A program made the position numbers and the translations under genes. A stretch of 64,000 bases of DNA from Ornithinimicrobium cavernae. GTDB lineage: Bacteria > Actinomycetota > Actinomycetes > Actinomycetales > Dermatophilaceae. The notes beneath the pieces are model-generated. The model made no database searches. It saw only the letters and a program-made list of their open reading frames with translations, and was not told the origin of the DNA. Positions 39,777-47,790 of the stretch are shown in pieces (the first letter of the stretch is position 1; every line of letters begins with the position of its first letter). The stretch covers positions 1-64,000 of the forward strand of contig NZ_QDDJ01000001.1 in the NCBI RefSeq assembly GCF_003121625.1, in the 5' to 3' direction.

Positions 39777-39914
39777 ATGACTACGAAGAGCCAGACGCAG
39801 ACCTACCCCAACGTCCGCGTGACCTTCCGAGCTGCCACCGACCACGGCCAGCTGCAGAAGGTCGCTGACCTGGTCGCCGACCAGACTGCCGTGTCAGTCA
39901 AGAGGGCGTCATGA
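39777..39914 (+). CDS. 45-aa ORF translationally coupled to the element 1 integrase
   Basis: The frame starts MTTKSQTQTYPNVRVTFRAA and ends VADQTAVSVKRAS. Its TGA overlaps the integrase ATG as ATGA, the usual mark of translational coupling. It is small, with balanced charge and a helical second half. It could be a regulator or directionality factor for the integrase, but no family is recognised and its own ribosome site is weak. Confidence 0.6.
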   Translation: MTTKSQTQTYPNVRVTFRAATDHGQLQKVADLVADQTAVSVKRAS

Positions 39915-41470
39915 AGGTCGTTACCTACGGACGTGTCTCCGGTCGAGAACAGGCTGAGTCCGGGACGTCGCTGCCCGACCAGAAGGCTCGACTGTCTGAG
40001 TGGGCCACCAAGGACGGGCGCAAGCACGTCCGGCACTTCGAGGACCCGGGACGAACCGGCGGAGCGCTCGACCGACCGGGTCTGACCGCGCTCCGTGAGC
40101 TGGTCGCCAGCGGTGGTGTCGACGTGGTGGCGGTGACCAAGAGCGACCGTCTCGCCCGTGACCAGCTCGTGCAGCTCACCCTGGCCGACGAGTTCAGTCG
40201 CCACGGAACCGCGGTCACGGCAATCGACGAAGGGCTCACCACCGCCACAGCCGAAGGTCAGCTGCATGGCGGCATCCTTGGTGCGGTCGCCCAGTTCGAG
40301 CGTCAGCGCATCGCCGCACGTACCAGGGCTGGTCGTCGTGCAGCAGCAAAACAAGGGCGGTTTGTGGGGTCCACTCCCCCGTTCGGCTACCGGGTGGCCG
40401 GCGAGCCGAGGGCCCGACGCCTGGTTATTGACGAAGGGCAGGCGGCGACGGTTCGGACCATCTACGAGCTGCTGGTTCTCGGACGGACACAGGCCAAGCA
40501 TGTCGCGGCCGAACTGAACCGTCGCGGGCTCACCCCAGCCAAGAAGGGTGTCTGGGACGCGCCGACCCTGCGGCGGTGGGCTAAAGTCATCGCACACATT
40601 TGTGCCGCGTCCGGGACCTGGCTTTTCGACGGCGTGGAGGTGCCCATCCCGCCAATCATCACCCCGGCTGAGGCCGCACTTTGGCGCACCTGGGCACGGG
40701 AGGCACGGACCATCTATCCGCAGCGCTCCGTGAGTTACCTATTGACCGGGCTGGTTGTGATGCCGTGCGGCCGTCGTGCCATGGGCAGGACCGCGAGCAA
40801 AGAGCGACCGACCTACTCGTGCAGGGACCGCCTGACCGCAGGAGTCGGTGGTCACGACGACTGCCACAACGTCGAGGTCGCATGCCTCGACACCACCGTC
40901 ATCCAACACGTCCGGGACGTCCTGCTCCAACCGGCCATTCTCCGGGCCGCAATAAGCGGGCGTGGCCCGGCCCTCTCTCCCGCCGCTGAGCTCAGCCAGG
41001 TTCAGGCTGGGCTGGCAGAGCTGGACGTCCGCATCGCGTCGGAGGTGGCACTGCTCCGTGAGGTCGGCATCCGTCGTGACGCGCTCGAGGCATCGCTACG
41101 GCCGCTGAAGGCCGAGCAGGACACGCTAACCGCTCGTGCCCGGGGTTTGCGTCGGAAAGTTGCTGAGGAGGCGGCAGGGGCAGACAGCCGTCAGGTGCAG
41201 CAGGCCGTGGCCAGGCTGAGTGGTGGGCTGGGTATCGACGACCCTGAAACCTGGCGGCAGGCGCTGGAAGCCCTGCACGTGGTGGTGCGCATCGAGGACC
41301 ACCTACCCTGCGAGACCTGCGGCGGGTCGGGCTATCACGGGCGTCATGCCACGACGCAACATCCGCTTCGCTGCACGGCCTGCCTGGCAGGCACACAGCC
41401 GGTCGTCGAAATCGAGATGGATGACGTCGCCGCACTGGCGGTGGCCGACGGGCTGGAAGCCAGCGGATAA
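39911..41470 (+). CDS. Large serine integrase of element 1
   Basis: This 519-aa recombinase has an N-terminal catalytic domain with nucleophile Ser10 in TYGRVSGREQ. It also has VAVTKSDRLARD and VAQFERQRIAARTRAGRRAA, then the recombinase domain (about 160-260, GSTPPFGYRV). The usual zinc ribbon is reduced: LTGLVVMPCGRRAMG has one Cys instead of CxxC. A coiled coil at about 350-420 is followed by an unusual C-terminal CETCGGSGYHGR...CTACLAG zinc finger resembling the DnaJ type. It lies at the left end pointing inward. Its target is inferred to be the DUF4244 gene. Confidence 0.94.
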   Translation: MKVVTYGRVSGREQAESGTSLPDQKARLSEWATKDGRKHVRHFEDPGRTGGALDRPGLTALRELVASGGVDVVAVTKSDRLARDQLVQLTLADEFSRHGTAVTAIDEGLTTATAEGQLHGGILGAVAQFERQRIAARTRAGRRAAAKQGRFVGSTPPFGYRVAGEPRARRLVIDEGQAATVRTIYELLVLGRTQAKHVAAELNRRGLTPAKKGVWDAPTLRRWAKVIAHICAASGTWLFDGVEVPIPPIITPAEAALWRTWAREARTIYPQRSVSYLLTGLVVMPCGRRAMGRTASKERPTYSCRDRLTAGVGGHDDCHNVEVACLDTTVIQHVRDVLLQPAILRAAISGRGPALSPAAELSQVQAGLAELDVRIASEVALLREVGIRRDALEASLRPLKAEQDTLTARARGLRRKVAEEAAGADSRQVQQAVARLSGGLGIDDPETWRQALEALHVVVRIEDHLPCETCGGSGYHGRHATTQHPLRCTACLAGTQPVVEIEMDDVAALAVADGLEASG

Positions 41471-41522
41471 AGCTGACGAGCTGGGCATCGAGTCTGTCGT
41501 AGGGCTCGGGCAAGATGGATCA

Positions 41523-42356
41523 ATGAGTAGGAAGTCGAGTGCCCGCAAGAGTTCTGCTGGGTCGACACCACGGATCGCCGGTCCCATCGGCAGTCGATTG
41601 CGCACCACCCAGACGACGCGTGAGAAGAACCTGCGTGACCTACGCAGGAGCTACCAACCGCACATCGCTGCCTTCAACGAAGCTATCACCTGGTTCGAGT
41701 GGCTCTCCGGGTTGAGCAAGGACCCGGCCCTCGGCACGCTCGTTGCGCGAGTCCCTAGCGATATTCATCGCGGAATCGCGGCAGCCTCGGCGGGCGACTA
41801 TCCGGGGGCGAACGACCTCGGTCGCGATCTAATGGAGGTGGAAGCCCTCTTTCGTGAATTCCGCCGTGACCCCGCCCAGCTCGACAAGTGGGTGGCAAGT
41901 GCAGACGACCGGAAGAAGGGCGTCGAGTTCGGGTTCGGGAAAATCATGGAGCGGCTCAGGCAAGCCGAGGGACTGCCACACGACACGGTCTTGCCTGATA
42001 CGTGGGAGTACGCCGCCCACTCGTCAGGACTGCACCCCACTCCCCGGGGCCATGGGAAAGCTTGGGGCTCGGATGACCGAATAGTGCAGCTCGACCACGA
42101 CCTCGGAGACCTTCTGATGCATGTCGGTCGAGCCAAGGGCGCGGCTCACCGCCTGGCCGACGACACAGACCTGTTCGAGGTGCCCACTACTCCCCCACCA
42201 TCCACCGAGGCGCTCGGGGACGCCTGGTACCTGCTCGCGGCGCAGGCAGAGGGGCGCAACGCAGCCTTCGCCGAGATGGGTTTCGAGATGGGCCAACGCG
42301 GCCCTGTCAAGCGTGGGGCCAAACCATTCGCCTTCAAGCCCAAAGATTCAAACTGA
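41523..42356 (+). CDS. Unknown cargo protein behind the integrase
   Basis: This 277-aa protein starts MSRKSSARKSSAGSTPRIAG, 53 bp after the integrase. It has a basic Ser-rich tail then a mostly helical soluble domain with TREKNLRDLRRSYQPHIAAF, WEYAAHSSGLHPTPRG and VQLDHDLGDLLMHVGRAKG. The conserved-looking His/Asp residues in the last two segments could form an active or metal site, but I do not recognise the family. It is likely co-transcribed with the integrase and ends at a strong terminator. Confidence 0.75.
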   Translation: MSRKSSARKSSAGSTPRIAGPIGSRLRTTQTTREKNLRDLRRSYQPHIAAFNEAITWFEWLSGLSKDPALGTLVARVPSDIHRGIAAASAGDYPGANDLGRDLMEVEALFREFRRDPAQLDKWVASADDRKKGVEFGFGKIMERLRQAEGLPHDTVLPDTWEYAAHSSGLHPTPRGHGKAWGSDDRIVQLDHDLGDLLMHVGRAKGAAHRLADDTDLFEVPTTPPPSTEALGDAWYLLAAQAEGRNAAFAEMGFEMGQRGPVKRGAKPFAFKPKDSN

Positions 42357-42398
42357 GCCGCGCACAACGATGGCTGCAACAAACCCCGTGCGAGGTGC

Positions 42399-42438
42399 AC
42401 TAGACCCCCACGGAGAGAGTGAACCGTGGGGGTCTAGT
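42399..42438. terminator. Strong bidirectional hairpin terminator
   Basis: A perfect 15-bp stem (ACTAGACCCCCACGG at 42399-42413 with CCGTGGGGGTCTAGT at 42424-42438) has a 10-nt loop. It ends the integrase operon and the opposing leftward pseudogene. Confidence 0.9.
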
Positions 42439-42519
42439 CGGGATTCCGGCGAGGGGCTGTCGCGGGAGAGTGGTGTCCCCCTCGCCGGTGGCGGTGACCG
42501 GATGGCCACCAGTTCTGTG

Positions 42520-43306
42520 TCAGCGCCCGAGCACGTCCAGGAGCTGGTGCTCGGTCTTGCTGGACACGGCCAGGTGGCCGCCGATGATGGTCACCGAACT
42601 GGCATCGCTCAGGGCCGTTGCCGTTGCCTGAGTGAGGTGTCCGGGGTGGGTCAGCAGCAAAGGGTCGCCCAGCTGCCCGGCGGAGAGAGCATCAGCAAAA
42701 TCGGCTCCGGTCGCGACCACAACGTTGCCGGTCAGGTCGCCATACTCGGCAGCCAGCTCGGCCGCCGTCTCATAGCGGTCAGCACCTGCCACGCGGGTCA
42801 CGGCCGCCCCGGGAGCAGCCGCACGGACCTCCGCAGTGATTCCGCCGGCCACCGCGTTCCTACCGCCGACGATGATGACCTCGGACGGGTCCAGAGCAGA
42901 CAGGGCGGCACTGGTCGCCTGGGGCAGCTGGTCGGACTTGGTCAGCAACAGAGCGTCATTGTCCCCGGCCACAGCACCGACCGAGACAGCATCAGCCCAG
43001 CCGGTGCCGCTGGTTAGGTAGACCCGGTCAGCTTCGTACTGCGGCAGGGCCATCTGGGCGGCAGTCTCGTAACGGTTGCCACCGGCGATTCGGGTGACCT
43101 TGTCGGCGCGGTCCCGCAGGTCGTACTCGACCTAGGCCGAAACTGCCTCCTTACCGCCGACGATGACGTACTGGGTATCGAGGCCGGTCCCCAGCTCGGG
43201 CATCGCCTCGCGGGTCTCGCGGGGCAGGCTGCCCGGGCGGGTCAGCAGGGTCCGGTCCCAGCCGCCAGAGTAGGCACCCGCAGCGCGGGGGACGGTCGCA
43301 GGCGGG
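42520..43306 (-). pseudogene. Decayed cell wall-binding repeat 2 (CWB2) domain region
   Basis: Reading leftward, the frame PATVPRAAGAYSGGWDRTLLT continues through QYVIVGGKEAVSA to an in-frame TAG near 43131-43133. It then resumes with VTRIAGGNRYETAAQMALPQ and VVVATGADFADALSAGQL, and ends DVLGR. The repeats (RIAGGNRYETA, GWADAVS, LLLT, VIIVGGRNAV) are typical CWB2 domains that anchor proteins to cell wall polymers. The amber codon removes the first part from the rest; the last 177 codons remain open. Either the gene is decaying or the base is a sequencing error. Confidence 0.8.
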
Positions 43307-43710
43307 TCAGGCCTCGTTCACAGAGGCCGGATGACAGACAACACCCTCGAAGTTCGGGATGCCCTCAGCGAGCTCATAGAAGCCCTCATTGCCACCCAGG
43401 TCTGCGATGAGGGCGTCGCAGGCCCAGTCGTCGGCATTGGTCTCGTCGGCGTCCGCGAAAATCCTGCCGATGCCACTGTCCTCCTCAACCCAGAGAGTGC
43501 GACCGTTCGGCAGCTCGTAGCCGACCGCGCCCTCGGCGAAGGGCGGGGCGGGCTCGTCGCCCGGCGTCCACTCGGCTGGAGCGGCTGGAGCATCGTCCGT
43601 GGAGGCTACCTGCGGTTCGCTCGATGATCAGGCTCGTCTGCCCCGCAGGCCGAGAGGGCGAAAACAGCGACTGTGAGAAGGGCCGCGGCCAGGGATTTTG
43701 GGATATGCAC
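43307..43710 (-). pseudogene. Frameshifted lipoprotein, probably the N-terminus of the CWB2 protein
   Basis: A GTG at 43710 opens a lipoprotein signal (SLAAALLTVAVFALSACGADEP). It then runs off frame to a TAG near 43608. One base offset resumes SEPQVASTDDAPAAPAEWTP, then EGAVGYELPNGRTLWVEED and VCHPASVNEA, stopping at 43307-43309. The CWB2 frame begins right there in another phase. Signal, linker, domain and CWB2 repeats in order suggest one ancestral surface protein broken by two frameshifts and one stop. Confidence 0.65.
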
Positions 43711-43994
43711 GGGGAGCACTCTAGAGGGGGGACGGGCATGGATCGTCACGCATCTTGGCATCTGTGCTGATGGGCACTTCGACACGTGTCTCTTTGTGGC
43801 CTGTGCGGCGATCTGGCGGGCTCGCAGGCCGATCACCCGTGCCTCTCTTACCCGCGCGGCCCTCAGGGGCACTCAGGCGGTTGTGAGCCGTAGAGCGACT
43901 CAGGTGTCACGTGCAGCCAGGAAGGGCGAGGCTCGGCGCCGACTTGGCCGCCAACCCTTGGACTTGACCAAACGAGCCGCGCACCACTGGAGCC
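43711..43994. other. 284-bp intergenic stretch in element 1
   Basis: It lies between two leftward units. It should hold the lipoprotein promoter near its left end. Open frames are short and lack coding character. I see nothing else in it. Confidence 0.5.
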
Positions 43995-44660
43995 CTACTC
44001 AAGTCTGTGTTGGGGGTCATGGAGCGCGTCCACCAACTCAAGAGTCCGCTTAGACCAATCGCTCAACTGATTCATCGTCGGGTCTGAGTAACCGCCCGGA
44101 GTTGTGCTATTCACGGTGGAGTCGATGTTGCCATGAAGCTTCCAGGCGAAAATCCTGACGGGCTTCAAGGGGTGGCTGCCTGCAAGTTCGGCCAATGCAG
44201 CTAGGGCATCGCTAGTCGACTGCACCAACTCGGGTCTGTTCTGAGTCCTGGGGTGGTAGTCCACATCGTCCCCATAGAGCTCACCCCACCACCACTGGAT
44301 ATACCCGTACACCGCACTCACGCCTGGGACGTGCGCCCGACGAGCATCGTAGAAGTCGGCCTCGCGGCGAAGCTCAGCCTGGTGCTCTCGTTCCTCGCGC
44401 TGCAGTTCGCGCTGATGGTCGAGGCCGCGCTTTTGGGACGTCGTCTGCTGCTCCAGCTCCCGATCCTGGATCAACTTCTGGTGCTCCAGCTCCCGATCCT
44501 GCGCCCTACCTCGACGCCTTTCAGCGAGCAAGTCATGCAGAAACTTGAACAGTTGGTTTGCCAACCCGGCGGCAGCGCCACTCGAAGCGGCCAAGCCAAA
44601 GAACTCTTGCGGCGTGAGGTTCACCCCGTGACAGTAACCACTTTCCTCACCCGCACGCAT
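43995..44660 (-). CDS. Unknown protein with membrane-proximal segment and charged coiled coil
   Basis: This is up to 221 aa. An apolar segment (EFFGLAASSGAAAGLANQLFKFL) is followed by a highly charged Gln/Glu/Arg coiled coil (about 45-105), with the pattern DRELEHQK and DRELEQQT repeated. A globular C-terminal domain with AVYGYIQWWWGELYGDDVDYHP follows. The repeated coil segment is also visible as a short DNA repeat near 44440-44510. A GTG at 44624 (VNLTPQEFF) is an alternative start. No family recognised. Confidence 0.65.
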   Translation of the reverse strand: MRAGEESGYCHGVNLTPQEFFGLAASSGAAAGLANQLFKFLHDLLAERRRGRAQDRELEHQKLIQDRELEQQTTSQKRGLDHQRELQREEREHQAELRREADFYDARRAHVPGVSAVYGYIQWWWGELYGDDVDYHPRTQNRPELVQSTSDALAALAELAGSHPLKPVRIFAWKLHGNIDSTVNSTTPGGYSDPTMNQLSDWSKRTLELVDALHDPQHRLE

Positions 44661-44739
44661 GCGACAGTCCAGGGGTGCCCAGGTCTAGCGCAAGGACCGG
44701 CCAATTGGCGCTGACCGTACGTCCAAGCCAAGATGGCAC

Positions 44740-45057
44740 ATGGGCAATCGGCAGAGCCACCTCACTGCGATCAACGCACAGATCCAGCGGATCTACGATG
44801 GGGCACGCGGCGAGGTTTTACTGCCCGAACAGAAGGCCGACGTCAAGGAGCTCCGGGCGCTGTACCGCTCCGTCAACCTGCGTCGCAACCTGCCGCCCGT
44901 TCGAGATCCTTCCATCCTCGAAGAGTTGGGGCTGACCGAAGTGCCGGTCCGCAGGAAGCTGAGGAAACGTGGCCGGGTGAAGCGGGAGCCGGCAAACGTC
45001 ACTCCAGTCCGCTCGGTCGTCTCCGGCGGGCTGCCTGGCCTCGGCAAGCAGCGTTAA
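44740..45057 (+). CDS. Small basic protein, unknown
   Basis: This 105-aa protein is rich in Arg/Lys and Leu, with INAQIQRIYDGARGEVLLPEQ, VKELRALYRSVNLRRN and a strongly basic segment PVRRKLRKRGRVKREP. Charge suggests nucleic-acid binding. It is followed 13 bp later by a helix-turn-helix-like gene, so the two may work as a pair. Ribosome site is weak and the call rests on frame length and codon bias. Confidence 0.5.
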   Translation: MGNRQSHLTAINAQIQRIYDGARGEVLLPEQKADVKELRALYRSVNLRRNLPPVRDPSILEELGLTEVPVRRKLRKRGRVKREPANVTPVRSVVSGGLPGLGKQR

Positions 45058-45070
45058 GCAGCCCCCAGCC

Positions 45071-45319
45071 ATGGTCTACCCCGGCCGCGCCAGCTACCCG
45101 GAGCCCCTCGAGCGCTTCAGGGGGACGGCCACGCCGAGGCAGACCGCCGAGCAACGGGCGGACTTCATCCAGTTCGTCGCGTCCGAGTACCAGGCCGGAC
45201 GGTCACTGCGCGAACTTGCCGGGCTCACGGACCGGACGCAGACGGCGGTGCGCCGGGGGTTGGCTGAAGCCGGTGTTCAGACTCGGGGCCGGGGCGCACC
45301 AAAAGTCGACCGTCACTGA
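45071..45319 (+). CDS. Small helix-turn-helix protein
   Basis: This 82-aa protein has the C-terminal segment YQAGRSLRELAGLTDRTQTAVRRGLAEAGV, which fits a helix-turn-helix like the DNA-binding part of small resolvases (compare AGVPKARVAREFGVGRATLYRAL in the resolvase at 48299). It may be a regulator of nearby element genes. No dimerisation domain is visible. Confidence 0.6.
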   Translation: MVYPGRASYPEPLERFRGTATPRQTAEQRADFIQFVASEYQAGRSLRELAGLTDRTQTAVRRGLAEAGVQTRGRGAPKVDRH

Positions 45320-45391
45320 GAGGCCTGGGCGGCGTTCTGATGGATTTCAGGCTGGCCAGGGGTCTAGGCGCCACTCACCTCGCAGTGGCGC

Positions 45392-46000
45392 TCACCACGG
45401 GTCTGGCAGCGAGTCACGCCATCCGTGGCCGGGCGGTAGCCCGACCCGATCCTCCAGAGCGAGGTCCCGGTATCCAGCGGGCAGCAGCACCGGTGCTTCC
45501 TGCTCGTCGACCATCAGCAGGTCCCATCGGTCCTCATAGCCGTCGAAAATCGCGCGGGAGACGCGAGACTGACTCACCGGGGCATTCCGCTTGCCAGCCT
45601 CTATGCCAGGGGTCTTCAGCCAGTCCATGTGCTGAATCCAGGCTGCGGCAGCGGCGTGCGACCTTGGCACGACGAAACTGCGCGGGTGCTGCGCCAGGTC
45701 ATGCAGAACAGCCACGAGCACGAAGTACTCACGCTCATGCTCGCTTGGTTGCTGCGATCTTTCGCCGAGGACCCAACGGATCGCGTCCCACGCCCCCGCA
45801 CGGGCGGTCTTCACCTGGACCTCCACCATGCGACGCCCCTCCCCCTCGGCCTGGACCGCCAGGATGTCGGTGCGCTCCAGCCCATCGCGCGTGAGGGCCG
45901 GCGCCCAGCCACGCCGGGCCAACTCGGCTGCGACGTGGTGCTCACCGATGGTCTTCGTCTGCTTGGTGTCCGCCACACTCCGAGGGTAGCGATCAGGCAC
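45392..46000 (-). CDS. PD-(D/E)XK nuclease-like protein
   Basis: This is up to 202 aa; the GTG at 45976 (VADTKQTKTIGEHHVAAEL) is the likelier start. The pattern GEHHVAAELARRGW, RTDILAV and MVEVQVKTARAG gives the helix Glu, the Asp and the E-x-K of the PD-(D/E)XK fold, as in DUF4365-like and Holliday-junction-resolvase-like nucleases. The C-terminal half contains HMDWLKTPGIEAGKRN and a tail typical of no known family. It is divergent from the HEPN-like zinc protein with only 57-81 bp between them. Confidence 0.72.
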   Translation of the reverse strand: MPDRYPRSVADTKQTKTIGEHHVAAELARRGWAPALTRDGLERTDILAVQAEGEGRRMVEVQVKTARAGAWDAIRWVLGERSQQPSEHEREYFVLVAVLHDLAQHPRSFVVPRSHAAAAAWIQHMDWLKTPGIEAGKRNAPVSQSRVSRAIFDGYEDRWDLLMVDEQEAPVLLPAGYRDLALEDRVGLPPGHGWRDSLPDPW

Positions 46001-46057
46001 TGAACCGATTCTCAGGCATCAGCGACAGCCATACGCGGGGCCCGCTAGTCTTCGCGC

Positions 46058-47086
46058 GTGGCAAGCGACATCACTCGACTCGAAGAAGACCTCACCCGCA
46101 ACGCGCTCGGGTTCCTCCGTCGTGCAATCAGCCAGATCAAGAAGGCTCGGGTCGATCGTCAGGAACTCGCATTCGCGGTAGTGGATCTTGCTGTGTCCGT
46201 CGAGGTACTGCTCAAAGCTCGGCTCTCTCGGGAGCACTGGACGCTCATCCTCAAGGACGTGAACAAGGCCGACGCTAGGGCGCTTATGAACGGTGAGTCC
46301 CTGACCGTCACGCCCAGTGACGCCGTCGAGCGCCTAGTGCGTATTTCACAGCTGCCACTGAAGGAGACTGACAGCCGCACCAACAAGAGTCATGCAGGCC
46401 AAGTTGATGAATTGGTTCGGCTCCGAAACCGGGCTGCGCACTTCAACTTCGAGGGCGCTGACCCCGTCAGCATTCGGGGCACGCTAGCGGTCGGACTGAA
46501 CTTCGTGCTGTGGTTTCTTGACCAGGAGTTCAGAAGTCAGGGGCAAGCTGAATTCAGTGGCGTTCGTCAGATGGTCGAGGAGCTGATCGAGGACGCGGCA
46601 AGAGAGCTCGGAGGGATCGAAGAGCTGGTGAGGGAACGACTCGCCAGCCTCGCCGACGAACTGGCCGAGGCAGACATCCTCCTTGAGTGCCCTCGCTGCA
46701 CGCAGTTCACCCTGATGATCGGCGAGGGGGTTGAAGCCCGTTGCCCGTTCTGCCGCGCGCCTGGCGCAAATGCTGAGGACATCGCGGGCAACTACCTCGA
46801 GGAGATTCTGGGGCTGAGCGCCTACGAAGTGATCAAGAACGGTGGTGACTGGCCCCTCCACGACTGTCCGAACTGCGGCGCGGAAACGCTAGTCGAAGGC
46901 ATCCAACCCGAAGGGCAGCAGGTTGCAGCTGAGGTCCCCCACGAGGGTGAGAGTGACTACCGGTGGGGTTGTTTTGCGTGCGGCTACCTCGCGCGAGTTG
47001 ACGACCTCATGCGATGCGACCGCTGTGGTCGACTGAATGAACACCCAACGTGCCCAGACTGTTTTGCAAATCTCCTGGCCGACTAG
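46058..47086 (+). CDS. HEPN-like protein with multiple zinc ribbons
   Basis: This 342-aa protein has a helical N-terminal domain (about 1-165) with ELVRLRNRAAHFNFEG; R123-x4-H128 matches the HEPN ribonuclease motif. The C-terminal half carries at least three zinc-binding pairs: CPRC/CPFC, CPNC/CFAC and CDRC/CPDC. HEPN domains with zinc ribbons occur in RNA-targeting toxins and defence proteins. The start is GTG at 46058. Role is unproven, but the nuclease next door makes a defence module plausible. Confidence 0.7.
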   Translation: MASDITRLEEDLTRNALGFLRRAISQIKKARVDRQELAFAVVDLAVSVEVLLKARLSREHWTLILKDVNKADARALMNGESLTVTPSDAVERLVRISQLPLKETDSRTNKSHAGQVDELVRLRNRAAHFNFEGADPVSIRGTLAVGLNFVLWFLDQEFRSQGQAEFSGVRQMVEELIEDAARELGGIEELVRERLASLADELAEADILLECPRCTQFTLMIGEGVEARCPFCRAPGANAEDIAGNYLEEILGLSAYEVIKNGGDWPLHDCPNCGAETLVEGIQPEGQQVAAEVPHEGESDYRWGCFACGYLARVDDLMRCDRCGRLNEHPTCPDCFANLLAD

Positions 47087-47151
47087 TACAACTAGTTCTT
47101 CCTCGGCACCCAGTACGACCGCGGACTACTCCACACTCTGAGCGATCAGTC

Positions 47152-47790
47152 TCAACGCCGCCAGTCCCGGTAGTCGGGGTGGTCCCGCGGCAGACCGTGC
47201 GCGTGGCCGCTCTTGGACCGCTCGATGTTCCGTCGCTCCCAGGCATAGAGGTCTGCCCGGTCCTCGGCGTCGACCACGGCGAGCACCGGACAGCGGCGCT
47301 GGCCGCAGACACATGATTCAGCGCCATCCTCGGGACGGTGCTTCTCGTCCAATCGCCACAGGACCTGGTACACCCGGTCACGGGAGCGGTATGCAGCGTC
47401 TTTCGCCCCCTCAGCGTCCTGGACGGCCTTCTGAGTCATGATCCTCTGAACGTCGGACGGAGAGGCGTCCGTGAGCCCCTGGGCGATGGCCTCGGTAAGC
47501 CGGTCGATCTCGCCCTGCATCCGGGCCTGCTCCCGCTTCGCGGCAACGCGCTCCTCCCCCAGGGTGCTGCGGAGCTGATCCCGCTCATCGGTGAGCATTT
47601 GGATCTCAGAGCCCCAGAGCCCGAGGTGGTCCAGAGACCGGAGCTCGCTCTTCTGCAGTGAGCTGCCCACATGCCGGACGCAGGACTTGCAGACCAACTG
47701 GTCGTGCGGGGACTTCAGGCGGAAGGGCTGGACAAGCCGACAGCACTCACATTGGATGTCGATGTCTCGGTGCAGGGGATGGTCGTGCAT
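47152..47790 (-). CDS. Zinc-finger/coiled-coil protein, unknown
   Basis: This 212-aa protein begins with CECCRLVQPFRL...CKSC, a four-Cys zinc knuckle, then a coiled coil at about 55-110 (EIQMLTDERDQLRSTLGEE, EIDRLTEAIAQG). A C-terminal CVCGQRRC motif and a polar tail follow. The layout (zinc, coil, zinc) resembles accessory proteins of actinophages, but no family is recognised. It ends 65 bp from the HEPN-like gene, convergently. Confidence 0.65.
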   Translation of the reverse strand: MHDHPLHRDIDIQCECCRLVQPFRLKSPHDQLVCKSCVRHVGSSLQKSELRSLDHLGLWGSEIQMLTDERDQLRSTLGEERVAAKREQARMQGEIDRLTEAIAQGLTDASPSDVQRIMTQKAVQDAEGAKDAAYRSRDRVYQVLWRLDEKHRPEDGAESCVCGQRRCPVLAVVDAEDRADLYAWERRNIERSKSGHAHGLPRDHPDYRDWRR

